From: Schizochytrium sp. TIO01
Taxonomy: Eukaryota > Sar > Bigyra > Thraustochytrida > Thraustochytriidae
Direction of reading: 5' to 3'
Length of the DNA stretch: 64,000 nucleotides
Assembly (NCBI GenBank): GCA_004764695.1
Contig: SMSO01000036.1
Location: forward strand, 1,508,001 to 1,572,000
Part shown: positions 40,204 through 49,627 of the stretch, one piece after another
Layout: each line of letters begins with the position of its first letter
How positions within the stretch are numbered: the first letter of the stretch is position 1
Program-made: the position numbers and the translations under genes
Notes under the pieces: generated by a model
What the model saw: the letters and a program-made list of their open reading frames with translations, nothing else
Told to the model about the DNA's origin: nothing
Databases searched by the model: none

Positions 40204-40932
40204 ATGAAGGGTGAAGACTCAAAGCGTGCGCGAATTGAGAAGGGTGCATTTCAGGACGCCGTCGAAGTTCCTAAGCATACAGAGGAGAGCCTTAGTGGAC
40301 AATTTGAGACTGATTCGCCAATCAAGGAAGGAGACAGTCTTTGCGATGCTTATCTCAGTGAAACAGAGGAGGAGCTGGAGGAATTTCTTGCAGCTTCCAA
40401 AGGGGGAGACTCTACAAAGGCTATGTCCCTTCTCCAATATCTTGGCCCCGAAGATGTAATAGATCAAATTGACAAAAATGGCAATACTGCTTTACATTTT
40501 GCTGCTCAGAACGGCAATGTTCAACTTTACAAAGGTATTGCAACGCTATGCCCTAGTGCTATAAATATAGAAAATATGAATGGACACACGCCACTAGTAT
40601 TGGCTGCTGCAGTTGGTTGTTTGGCCATTGTACTTTGGACTCATGATTATCAACGAGAAGACGTTAAGCGTAAGACGTTTGGACGGGCATACTTTGCATG
40701 TACAACGTGTGGACTCTGTTTGAATGGTAGAGAAAGGTTTGCTGCACGGGTTTGCAGCAAAAATAGAGATCATAAGTGGGATGGTGAAATGCTTCCGAGG
40801 CATATTATATTTGTGAGGGCAGTTGACTTCGCAGAAGCTATTAAGCTCTTTAAAACTGAACAGAAGAAAGAGGGACCTCGTCCTCATGGTTGGTGGTGTA
40901 AAGATGAAAATTCATATACAAATACGCACTGA
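40204..40932 (+). CDS. Small ankyrin-repeat protein with Cys-rich segment
   Basis: 242 residues from ATG 40204. An acidic N-terminal region precedes two to three ankyrin repeats at about 75-140 (DKNGNTALHFAAQNGNVQLY and MNGHTPLVLAAAVGCLAIV). After these comes FACTTCGLCLNGRERFAARVC at about 160-180 with CxxC-x2-C-x12-C spacing and a following His, a possible metal site that I cannot assign. The C-terminal ~50 residues are basic and aromatic (GWWC). Probably soluble and intracellular. Function unknown. Confidence 0.75.
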   Translation: MKGEDSKRARIEKGAFQDAVEVPKHTEESLSGQFETDSPIKEGDSLCDAYLSETEEELEEFLAASKGGDSTKAMSLLQYLGPEDVIDQIDKNGNTALHFAAQNGNVQLYKGIATLCPSAINIENMNGHTPLVLAAAVGCLAIVLWTHDYQREDVKRKTFGRAYFACTTCGLCLNGRERFAARVCSKNRDHKWDGEMLPRHIIFVRAVDFAEAIKLFKTEQKKEGPRPHGWWCKDENSYTNTH

Positions 40933-40937
40933 AAAGA

Positions 40938-43900
40938 TCATGCGCAATAACAAACCCTTCGGTCTAATTTGTAATCTGGCTTTTGGGAACACGCACTAGC
41001 ATATATTCCATTCTTAGATCCGTAATATACTAGTTCGGTGGAAAATGGAAATCCTACAAACACGTTATTCATTCGTGAATAGATTGGTGAAGCTAACTTA
41101 CAACCACCCATCTCATTTGTTACTTTATTGCCAGTAAGATCTTCAAAAAACCCGGTGCACTCATCATCTGCAGGGTCATTTACAGTAACGAATCGCCATC
41201 TCTCAGCACAGTCACCGTCGATGCAGCAAGAATAAATGATCTTGTAGGACCCCACAGTCGTCAAATCAACCACATCGCCAGTGACACTAACATTCGCGTC
41301 TGAATTGCGACATGCGGCACCCGGATCGGTCCAAGATTCAGTCCGCATTTCTTCAACTGCAAAGATGTCACCCTGCAAAATAATGTCATTATCTCCAAAA
41401 AAGAAGTTAGAGGTACCAGTATATCCATCCAAACCTTGAAGAATGCCCTTTTTACATGCACAATTTGCTCGGCCATTTTCTCCTGACATTTGAAAGATTC
41501 CGCCCAATTTTGGCAACCCGCTATCAGTTTTATTGTAAATCACATCTTGTGGACTACACCATCGTTGGAGGGCTATTCGCGTTTTCTCTAAACATGAATC
41601 TAGATCAGTTATCTCTGCCATCTCTTCTGTCTGGCAGGAGAGATCAAATGTAGCGCAAACATTATCACAAGACCTTGCTACTTGAGACCTCTCATATGGG
41701 TCGATGTACCAGCCTGCACCATAAGCTGAACCAGATCCTGTACAGTTACCAACCGTTATCTCTTCGTCGTCACAATCTGCTCCATTTCGTACTAGATTCA
41801 TATCAGCATCAGGAGATTGACAGGTAGACACGGTAGAAGAAGAGGCATCCCCAAAGGAATCTCCATCGAGATCCCAATACCAAGTCTGGGGTGAACAGTC
41901 TGTGCAGGTTAAACCCACCTCACATTGGTGCACGCGATGTTCTTCTGTGCTGAGAAAATACTGAGGGCATGCAAACACCGTTGGAGGGCTAGCAGAACCA
42001 TCTAGACAAACCATCCGGGCAAAACTATAGTCTGTGCTTCTCGTCCCTGACGCCTCAAGGGTTTCCTCAATTGAAGAAAATGTCTCCGTGAAACCCAGTA
42101 AATCATACATGGATGAGTCTGCTTCTGGCAATGCAAACGTTCCGATAAGGATATCTGCATCATAGACGTAAAGAGTAGCTTTTGAAAGTTCTATAGGCCA
42201 ATCAAGAAGTCTATTTTCAATATAGAAAACATACAAACTGCTTGCCATTTGGTCAAAGCGAATTGTCTCATTAACATATCCAGAATCAAAATTTGCATCT
42301 CCTAGGTGTCGCGCACTTCCGCATTTACTATTTACGTCAGCGATGCTTGACACAGTACATGTTTTGGTATCGCTTGCGTTAAATCGAACCTTTAAGTCTA
42401 AATCTGCCGGTGCTTCGCATGCTGAAGCGTTTGTAGCTGTGCAAACGAAACCGTCATTCCATACCAGACGTACAGATATGCTGGATGCATTAGCAAAGGT
42501 TGGGCTCGTCGTGGGAGAGAGCGTCGTTGGCCCTTCGGTTGGTGAAGTGCTAGGCAAATCAGTTGGGTTCAACGTTGGGTTCATCGTGGGTGCTGCAGAA
42601 CTGATACTAGGAGAGTTACTTGTGGGCACCAATGTAGGTGCGGAAGTTGAAGCACTTTCATTCCGCGCATCACATGCTGGGCATGTTCCTCCGCCACAAT
42701 CAATCTCAAGTTCTTCTCCGTCTAAGATATTATTGTTACATGATGCAAGCCCGGGGCCAACACTGATATTTTGTTCAATGAGAAAATCACAAACCTCGGC
42801 TCGAGAGCTTTCTTGCATTATAGTGATTTCACTACCGAGTTTCGTAGCCAAGCCTATACCAATACCTATCAAAGCAACAATTACCATCACAACAGCAACT
42901 TTAGCACTTCGAGGATGGTGGAGCACCTTGCCGTCATGTTTTATCTCACGATGAAGATCAAGAGTCGCGCCCAAGCCAACAAATAAAATTGTCATATACC
43001 ACATTCCACCGCCTGCAATCAACGTACGAAATGTATAGAGGGCAGCGCTTACTGATACACAACATGCTGAATCGACACAACCAATTAAACAAGTATCTGC
43101 AATCGAATTGTTCATTTCGATTGTTTCCCAGGAAACGGTTGTGAGCATTTTAGACGTGGTAGAATTCGTTGTAATACGCTCACAGACAGGCGGATTTAAT
43201 TCTGTTATGCCATTTAACGGAATGTATTTTTCACAGGAAAAATAATCTTCAAACCAAGAGCGTCCCATCAGTTTTAATACATTGGCACATTGCTCATCGG
43301 ATGCTACTTCTTCGTCATATGTGTGTGCTGCGAGACCTATGAAGCTTACAAGGGCAAACAACGTCATGACAGAAGACAGGCCTCCGTGAATACCAAGCAT
43401 CTTCTTGTTTTCAATCCATCCAGCAAAAAAACCATAGATCGAAACTGCTGCAGCAATTATGCCCCAAATGGCAGCAACAGCAATCCACGACGTTGAGTTT
43501 CCAGATACTTTAATTGTAGCAGAAAGAAAGGCAACTCTATTGTTCATCATCAGTGCAGCAACCATGATAAACATTGCGCCAAGCAACATCCATAGGCAAC
43601 ACAATTCTTGTAACGATTGAATGATAATGTACCATGTAACAATGCGTAAACTCAATAGCATAGCAAACGCAGCCACTGGTATCATAACAAAGCCCAAGTA
43701 TACGCCGGCTTTCGCATAATCAAGGTCAGCGGAAGATGTGCACACCGTTTCAGCATGTGTTGAAAGCAACACCGATCCAGTTGACAGTACCACAAGCGAC
43801 ATTGCAATCCATGTACCGTGAAAGAATATTTCTAGGAGATTCTGTCCAGGAGTATCAAGACCATCAAGGTCATTCAGAAGATCATTAGGGACACGTTTCC

Positions 43901-44252
43901 AACCATAGAGGCCTACAGAGGCCATTGCACATACGAAAAAACAACCTCCACCAAATGCTTGAGCAATGGGGCATGTACTAGACGCGCTTAAACTACCTGC
44001 ACAAAAGGACATGAGGATCAGCATTACAAGCGAAAAGAATAATCTGCTGTGATCTTTGCTTTCTAAAATAAGCTCATATGCCATTCGGGCAGGGGTAGGT
44101 TTTTTCCCTCCTGGGTCTACTGACCGCAATCGAACATGTTTTTCATAGGAGCGAAGCTGACCGTCTGTAAATTTTTGCAAACGATATATTGATGGCTTCT
44201 GCGAGCTTTCAGCATCCGGAGCAGTTGGCAAAACCTTTGAAGATACTGTCAT
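40938..44252 (-). CDS. Nine-TM protein with large modular Cys-rich ectodomain
   Basis: 1104 residues from ATG at 44252, no intron. The N-terminal ~70 residues are basic and lack a signal peptide. About nine TM helices follow (70-480) with Cys-containing loops. The C-terminal half is then predicted outside the cell: a CNNNILDGEELEIDCGG-type Cys motif (about 503-527; the known NGxxDGxExxxDCGG pattern), a Pro/Thr/Ser linker with PT repeats, a beta-sandwich with PADLDLKVRF (about 600-720), and a DGDSFGD...NGADCDD motif (about 790-830) like MopE-type metal-binding repeats. Toward the end, DVVDLTTVGSYKIIYSC resembles an HYR/DUF5011-type Ig fold. It is probably a surface receptor or adhesin. The fold of the TM region is not recognised. 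Its stop codon lies only 5 bp from that of the convergent ankyrin gene. Confidence 0.78.
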   Translation of the reverse strand: MTVSSKVLPTAPDAESSQKPSIYRLQKFTDGQLRSYEKHVRLRSVDPGGKKPTPARMAYELILESKDHSRLFFSLVMLILMSFCAGSLSASSTCPIAQAFGGGCFFVCAMASVGLYGWKRVPNDLLNDLDGLDTPGQNLLEIFFHGTWIAMSLVVLSTGSVLLSTHAETVCTSSADLDYAKAGVYLGFVMIPVAAFAMLLSLRIVTWYIIIQSLQELCCLWMLLGAMFIMVAALMMNNRVAFLSATIKVSGNSTSWIAVAAIWGIIAAAVSIYGFFAGWIENKKMLGIHGGLSSVMTLFALVSFIGLAAHTYDEEVASDEQCANVLKLMGRSWFEDYFSCEKYIPLNGITELNPPVCERITTNSTTSKMLTTVSWETIEMNNSIADTCLIGCVDSACCVSVSAALYTFRTLIAGGGMWYMTILFVGLGATLDLHREIKHDGKVLHHPRSAKVAVVMVIVALIGIGIGLATKLGSEITIMQESSRAEVCDFLIEQNISVGPGLASCNNNILDGEELEIDCGGGTCPACDARNESASTSAPTLVPTSNSPSISSAAPTMNPTLNPTDLPSTSPTEGPTTLSPTTSPTFANASSISVRLVWNDGFVCTATNASACEAPADLDLKVRFNASDTKTCTVSSIADVNSKCGSARHLGDANFDSGYVNETIRFDQMASSLYVFYIENRLLDWPIELSKATLYVYDADILIGTFALPEADSSMYDLLGFTETFSSIEETLEASGTRSTDYSFARMVCLDGSASPPTVFACPQYFLSTEEHRVHQCEVGLTCTDCSPQTWYWDLDGDSFGDASSSTVSTCQSPDADMNLVRNGADCDDEEITVGNCTGSGSAYGAGWYIDPYERSQVARSCDNVCATFDLSCQTEEMAEITDLDSCLEKTRIALQRWCSPQDVIYNKTDSGLPKLGGIFQMSGENGRANCACKKGILQGLDGYTGTSNFFFGDNDIILQGDIFAVEEMRTESWTDPGAACRNSDANVSVTGDVVDLTTVGSYKIIYSCCIDGDCAERWRFVTVNDPADDECTGFFEDLTGNKVTNEMGGCKLASPIYSRMNNVFVGFPFSTELVYYGSKNGIYASACSQKPDYKLDRRVCYCA

Positions 44253-45511
44253 CCTAGCTCTAGTAAAAGAATTATCTCTGTCTTATGCGTATAGCTCTGG
44301 CTATTTTATCTCACCCACAAATCCAGCTTTTGTCTTTTTTGATGATACCATTAAAGTAGTAATAAGGCGATTAGGACATCCAACGAGCTGGGATTGAGTG
44401 CAACTACACTCGTAAGATTTTCCAGCCCTAGGTCTGAAGTACTACGGATCGAAGAAGCTTCCAATATAAGATCTCTAGCTAATTTTATTACTGCAATCAA
44501 GAGTTTGGTTGATTTTAATTGATAGCTCGAGCTTATACTTGTTTCTTCGACAGTGTTTTACTACTTGCGTCTGATTCAAGATCAATTACTCGATCAATCC
44601 ACCGCGTCTTCTCTTTGCACTTGCTATATTAGATCTCCTCTGAAGAGTAATTGCTCAATGGGATAGCCTTCTATCCTTTCTAGCAGCTTCTGCAGCAACT
44701 TGTGACTTGCACCACGTATAATCGATATTAATTCTGATTTTGATGTTTTTTGGCGTACCTAAATTGCATTCGTCGCCACTCCTTCTACCCAAGCTATAAT
44801 ATGCCGACGTACTCTTGCTTTCTTCTGATGTTTCTACCCTAATATCATCAGGCTCAGCTGAGACATCTCCAGCTACTCTTTCCTCATGTTCCAACGCATC
44901 CTTTTATTGTAAATGACCATATCATTCTATAATTATGGCCGTTACGCTTTGAATGCGATGGCACTGTAAAATAAAAATAAATTTGTCTATCATCCTAAAA
45001 GCTTTTTAGCTCTCTGTATAACCCCTAGCTAGATATTACTTGAATACTAAGATTTTTTAAATTGAAAAACTAGGCGATTTAGGAGAAAAGCAGAATTTTT
45101 AATTTTTTTAATTTTTTTTAAGTTGTAGTGCGGTACACACCCCGTCGGTCTAGCAAAGAGCCCACCTCGATAGCACAATCAAAGTCACGATAAAATTCGT
45201 TCTTGGGAAGGAGACCTTCTTTGATTTAACTTCTGTGCTACGAGACGCCTGTGAGTTCCGCTTTAGTGCCTCTACGAGTTGTGCGGCTTGTCTTGCGGCG
45301 GGCGTGCTGCGTTTCACGTTTAGCACAACTCATGCACGCACGCCTAAGCATAAGCAAGGGAGCGAACGAAGAAGTGGGACAGGCGGGCTTCTTTAAGCTT
45401 TAACATAAATAACTCGCAGTGGGTTGCAAAGACGCGTAAACGTCAGAACCATCAGATTTTGTAGCGATTGACATTGGTGTCTGGTACCAGAGAGCGAAAC
45501 GGGTCACAACA
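44253..45511. other. Divergent intergenic region
   Basis: AT island at about 45050-45125. A 79-codon minus-strand frame at 44655-44894 has no ATG. The last ~350 bp are GC-richer and presumably carry the promoter/5' UTR of the kinase-IFT57 gene. Confidence 0.5.
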
Positions 45512-48178
45512 ATGGCACAAGAGCTTCAACGGGGCGACGCGAAAAGACCGACTTGTGAAGAAGACGGTAAAGAAGGGGACTTGATTACAAAGACCCGAAA
45601 GGGATTAGCAACTACTGAGAACAATGCTATGAGAAGCAATCCTCAAATGCGTCGCCAGGACGACCAGCTGTCCAAAAAGGGCTCTTTAGGGCGAGACGAT
45701 GAACTCCTACAGAGTGTGGTGAATAAGAGCGCCACGAGTATTACGGACTACAATGTAGCCCGCGCGGTGGGAAAGGGAAAGTTCTCGACGGTATATCGTG
45801 CCGAGTTGAAGTCTAGCGGAGAGACGTTTGCCCTAAAACGAGTGTCGGTGTTCACAAATATGAGCAGAAAGTCAAGGATTAAGTGTCTGGAAGAAGTCGG
45901 TTTGATTCAAGCATTGGATCATAGCAACATTATTCGTTGCGAGGATGCATTCTTAGACCAAGATGAATTAATTATTGTTCTTGAATGGGCAAGTGCAGGC
46001 GATTTGAAGCGACAGATTCGCAAAGCCAATGAGCGCGGGAAACGCTTAGAAGAACGTGTTATATGGAGATATTTTGTCCAGCTTGTCAGTGCAATTGAAC
46101 ATATGCACTCTAAGAGAATTATGCATCGTGATTTGAAGCCTGCAAATATTTTTCTGATGACCGATGGATGTGTAAAGGTCGGCGATCTGGGTCTCGGTCG
46201 CGCCCTAGGTGATGACATGACTGCTGCCTACTCGAAAGTAGGTACGCCCTTGTATATGTCGCCCGAGGTACTCCAAGGTAAAGGGTATGATTGGAAATCA
46301 GATGTATGGAGCTTGGGATGTATTTTATATGAGTTGGCAATGCTTCGATCGCCATTCAAGGAAGAGGGTATTGCCCTACCGGACCTCTTCAAAAAAATTG
46401 AAACAGGAAAATACCCCCCTCTCGATGATCACTATTCTACTGAACTGATCGATCTTGCAAACTCAATGCTGCGCCTTACCCCAGCAGATCGCCCGGATGT
46501 CCAGCATATTGCTGCACGGTCACATGCAATGTATAAGGGAATCCAAATGCGTCCGCTTACTATTGCTACGCAACGTACTTCTCCTCGAGAGGAGAAACAT
46601 CAGGCTCATGTAGAAGGGAGAAGTACGATTCCTTCCTCACATTCTTCGGGCACATCGCCATCTCCTTCATGTAAGACATCTAGCCGCCAGCAAAGCTCAT
46701 CTTCTTCTGAGGAGCCAACAACTTTTAATCATCCTCAAGAACAAGCGAATCTAGATAGAGGCGACCTAAAATTAGCAACGAGAGATAGACGCCCAAATAA
46801 TGCAAGTGAACCACATTCTGGTAGCTCATCCAAGAGCGTACCTGCAAACTCCCCTTTAAGGGAGACCAGCAACGTTGATAAAAATGCTGCAACAAACATC
46901 TCTGGGAAGGGAACGTCCTTTACGGGTTATGCAACACATGCTAAAACTGCAATGCTGGTCACGGATAAATCAGCACTGCTTGATATTGACAATGCTGCTG
47001 ATTTACTTACAATCGCAAAATACCCAAATAAAGATTTACAACCTGCTGTAAGATTTGCCCATGACCCTGATCTCATAGGAGGCCCAGCTGGCAGCCGCCA
47101 TTCACAGTATGTTGCATTCATGAATATATGTTCATGGATACTAGTCCAAATGAACTCATCATGGAGGTTCGATGGTTTGCAGCCTCCTCTACAAAATGCA
47201 CGTACTCTTTTGACAACCATCAGTGCATTAGGGCGTCATATAGAACAAGAAGTGAGTTTAGTGAGCCCCTCTCATCTTATCAACGGTTTTGGTCCTCCAG
47301 TATGCCGCATTATGTTTATTTTGGCAGAAATGCTAGTTTATCGGGTGCAAAAAATTTGTTTTATGCCTCCAGACTACACAGTTATTGCAAGCACCTCAAT
47401 TGAGGATATGGACAACGACAATGATGATTTACTGCAAGAAGAAGCAATAGAGAGTGAGATTGAAGCTGAAGCTATGTCAGATGACGAAGATTTGAATGTC
47501 GAGCCAGCTTCCTGGATACAAGGTAAATTAGGCTCTATATCAAAAAATAGTCAGTCAATAAGTGGTGCATTAGGTGCACCAATTAAATTGCCAATGTTAG
47601 ATAATCCTTGCCAAGATGCACTAGAGGAATGGCAATTAGAACTAGAACGCGTTTCATCAAAATTGCATAATGCAAACAAGAGCTGTACTTTAGTTGGGTG
47701 GCAAGACCGAGTTCATACTTTGACTGAGGCAAAGATGTCCTTGGGATCTCGCTCTAGCTCTATTAACACGTTGCGTATTGCTGCAGACAAGTGGGATGAG
47801 GAGGTATCACAAATTCGTCTGAAGGAAGCAAGGCTAAACAACAATTTCGAAAATGAAAGAAATATTTACGACATTACTAGACAACGGCGCGATGACTTAG
47901 AGTCAAAGATGCACGAATTAAGGGACAGAGTTGATGCGCTTGTTGCCGAATTTGATGAACTGGGCGATCGTGAAGAAGAGATTGTGTCTCGGATATCGGA
48001 GAGCTCTGACAAATTGTCTGGCCCTGATCGCGTGAGAAAGCTGCGCACAATGATTGCACAACTTGGACGCGAGGTGAAAAGCATGAATATTCAGATTGGG
48101 ACACAGCTTCATAATGTTGAGCAAAATCAAGCAAAAGATGAAACTGAGAAGTCTTCAACGACTTTATCAGCAGCCTAA
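45512..48178 (+). CDS. NEK6/7-type kinase fused to IFT57
   Basis: 888 residues in one unbroken frame from ATG 45512. Residues 79-340 are a NEK kinase: P-loop GKGKFSTVY (87-95), Lys109, HRDLKPANIF (Asp207), DLGLGRAL in place of DFG (225-232), and activation loop TAAYSKVGTPLYMSPE with Ser241 at the NEK6 Ser206/NEK7 Ser195 position. A Ser-rich disordered linker covers 345-485. From about 490 to 625 it matches the N-terminal CH-like domain of IFT57: FMNICSWILVQM against FTSLVSWLL, then NGFGPPVCRIMFILAEMLV against KQGYGExVCxVLDxLAD. An acidic stretch (640-665) and a coiled coil (700-870) follow, including EEWQLELERV and IAQLGREVKSMNIQIG, again the order seen in IFT57. IFT57 is a peripheral IFT-B subunit needed for flagellum assembly. 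The fusion predicts a kinase riding on IFT trains. Catalytic residues are intact. Confidence 0.87.
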   Translation: MAQELQRGDAKRPTCEEDGKEGDLITKTRKGLATTENNAMRSNPQMRRQDDQLSKKGSLGRDDELLQSVVNKSATSITDYNVARAVGKGKFSTVYRAELKSSGETFALKRVSVFTNMSRKSRIKCLEEVGLIQALDHSNIIRCEDAFLDQDELIIVLEWASAGDLKRQIRKANERGKRLEERVIWRYFVQLVSAIEHMHSKRIMHRDLKPANIFLMTDGCVKVGDLGLGRALGDDMTAAYSKVGTPLYMSPEVLQGKGYDWKSDVWSLGCILYELAMLRSPFKEEGIALPDLFKKIETGKYPPLDDHYSTELIDLANSMLRLTPADRPDVQHIAARSHAMYKGIQMRPLTIATQRTSPREEKHQAHVEGRSTIPSSHSSGTSPSPSCKTSSRQQSSSSSEEPTTFNHPQEQANLDRGDLKLATRDRRPNNASEPHSGSSSKSVPANSPLRETSNVDKNAATNISGKGTSFTGYATHAKTAMLVTDKSALLDIDNAADLLTIAKYPNKDLQPAVRFAHDPDLIGGPAGSRHSQYVAFMNICSWILVQMNSSWRFDGLQPPLQNARTLLTTISALGRHIEQEVSLVSPSHLINGFGPPVCRIMFILAEMLVYRVQKICFMPPDYTVIASTSIEDMDNDNDDLLQEEAIESEIEAEAMSDDEDLNVEPASWIQGKLGSISKNSQSISGALGAPIKLPMLDNPCQDALEEWQLELERVSSKLHNANKSCTLVGWQDRVHTLTEAKMSLGSRSSSINTLRIAADKWDEEVSQIRLKEARLNNNFENERNIYDITRQRRDDLESKMHELRDRVDALVAEFDELGDREEEIVSRISESSDKLSGPDRVRKLRTMIAQLGREVKSMNIQIGTQLHNVEQNQAKDETEKSSTTLSAA

Positions 48179-48370
48179 GCACAAGCGATTCAAAATACGT
48201 AGGCCTTAAACTTTAAACTACTATGAAACAAGTTTTTCTATAAAAATGAACAAAAGCAAGAAACAGCAATATTCAGATATTGTTAGACAAGATCAGGTAG
48301 TTAAGACTTTTATTATAGGAAAAACATGGCACATAATAATCTTAATTGTTTTGAATAAGTAACAAAGACC

Positions 48371-49627
48371 CTAAGGGCGAACTTGAAGAAACGCAGGAAG
48401 AGAAACCCTACGATTCAAAAACCCTACCAGCTCTTGTGCAGTGCGTACAGGTGCATCTTCATGTACAAAATGGCCTACGCGAACTTCCGGGAATACGACA
48501 AGTTTGAATTTCCCTGTGCATGCAAATGTAAAAGGATTAACAACATTGTTTACGAAAAAAGGTCAGTCCAGTTGCTCCATAAGAAAGTCAAATTTAATTT
48601 GCATCGCAGCAACCTCCCAACCAAAAGAGAACTTACCCTGCATGTGGCCGACCATCATGGGTTGATCAAGTCGTTCACGGCCCGCCAAAAGAATCGCCTT
48701 GTTGATCAGTCGTATGTCTACAAAAGCCTGCGAAAATCCGGTAAACCAACTTGCCCAAGCATCGTAGCTTTTCGCAAGATCAGTTCGCCATATGAAGCCC
48801 GACGAGGCTCCAAAGGCAGCTGCCTCCTTCGTGGATGCCTTGCGAAGCTGACCGCGCATAGACACATTTGCAGAAACAGGGTTCTGTGTCATACCATGCT
48901 CTAGTGCCCATAGTACAGCTGTCCGAAAGTTCGCAAACCCAGCTGGTCGCTTAGTAACAGTAGCAAGTGAGTGTTCCAAAGAACTGAGAGCTAACTCTTC
49001 CACCGCATCCATGACGAAAAGGCCCCGAACCTGCACAGTGTTCGTTCGTGAGGCCATGAGCTCCTTCGCAACCCAGCAAGCAATAGCCCCCCCCATGCTA
49101 TGGCCTACCAAAAATACATGCGTAGGCTTATCGCGTGGTACAGTCGAAGAAACTAAGGTATCTACAATCGCAAGGCAGTCATGCACAAGCTGATCTTTTG
49201 TAAGACTATCGTATTCTTTCGTGCACTCTGTCGCTCCATGAGCACGTGCATCGTAGGCAAACAATGCTGGTGCAGAAGGTCCTTTGAGCATTCGTTTAAG
49301 CTCTGCCACAGTGGTCGCGTACGTCTGAGAGGACTGTCCCGCTCCATGGAGAAATAGAACCAATGCTTTTCCTTCAGCGACCTGGATGGCTTCAGGTGCA
49401 ACAAGGGGAATTTTACCAGCTCGTGCATCGTCAATTTCCAAGTCCGCTGCAGCTTTCATTTGCATTGGCACGTTTCGATTGCCTTCTACGAGAACTGCGT
49501 CTTCCTGAGCCCATCTAAGTAAAAAGAGATCGTCATTCTCCCCGTCACCACCGTCCACGCCTTTCAAGCAAAGTCTGCACGCTCCAGACCAAGCCTGTAT
49601 CTCGTTCAAGGTCTCATCATTCATCAT
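48371..49627 (-). CDS. PPME1: Protein phosphatase 2A methylesterase PME-1 (two or three exons)
   Basis: Exon from ATG 49627 to 48637, then 48513-48371; the 123-nt intron (48636-48514) has GTAAGT and CACAG ends and phase 1. Splicing converts an aberrant tail into QGKFKLVVFPEVRVGHFVHEDAP, giving the catalytic His region of PME-1 and a 377-residue protein. Other marks are the oxyanion segment LFLHGAGQSS, nucleophile GHSMGGAIA, VSMRGQL, and LLAGRERLDQPMMVGHMQGKF. PME-1 removes the C-terminal methyl ester of the PP2A catalytic subunit. An extra 5' exon is possible: ATG 49911 to 49801, then a GTAAAA donor and the TTGCAG acceptor at 49664, in phase, adding ~51 residues; the weak donor leaves this open. 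It converges on the NEK-IFT57 gene. Confidence 0.87.

Noticed and set aside
44655-44894. 79-codon minus-strand ORF with coding-like composition
   Set aside because: No ATG and no convincing upstream exon; may be a remnant but unsupported.
45512-48178. Idea that the kinase and IFT57 are two genes merged by reading through a missing stop
   Set aside because: No stop, frameshift or promoter-like gap in the linker; the frame continues through ~140 Ser-rich codons. Misassembly cannot be excluded from sequence alone but nothing here supports it.
48383-48904. 173-codon plus-strand ORF
   Set aside because: Shadow of the PME-1 3' exons and intron.
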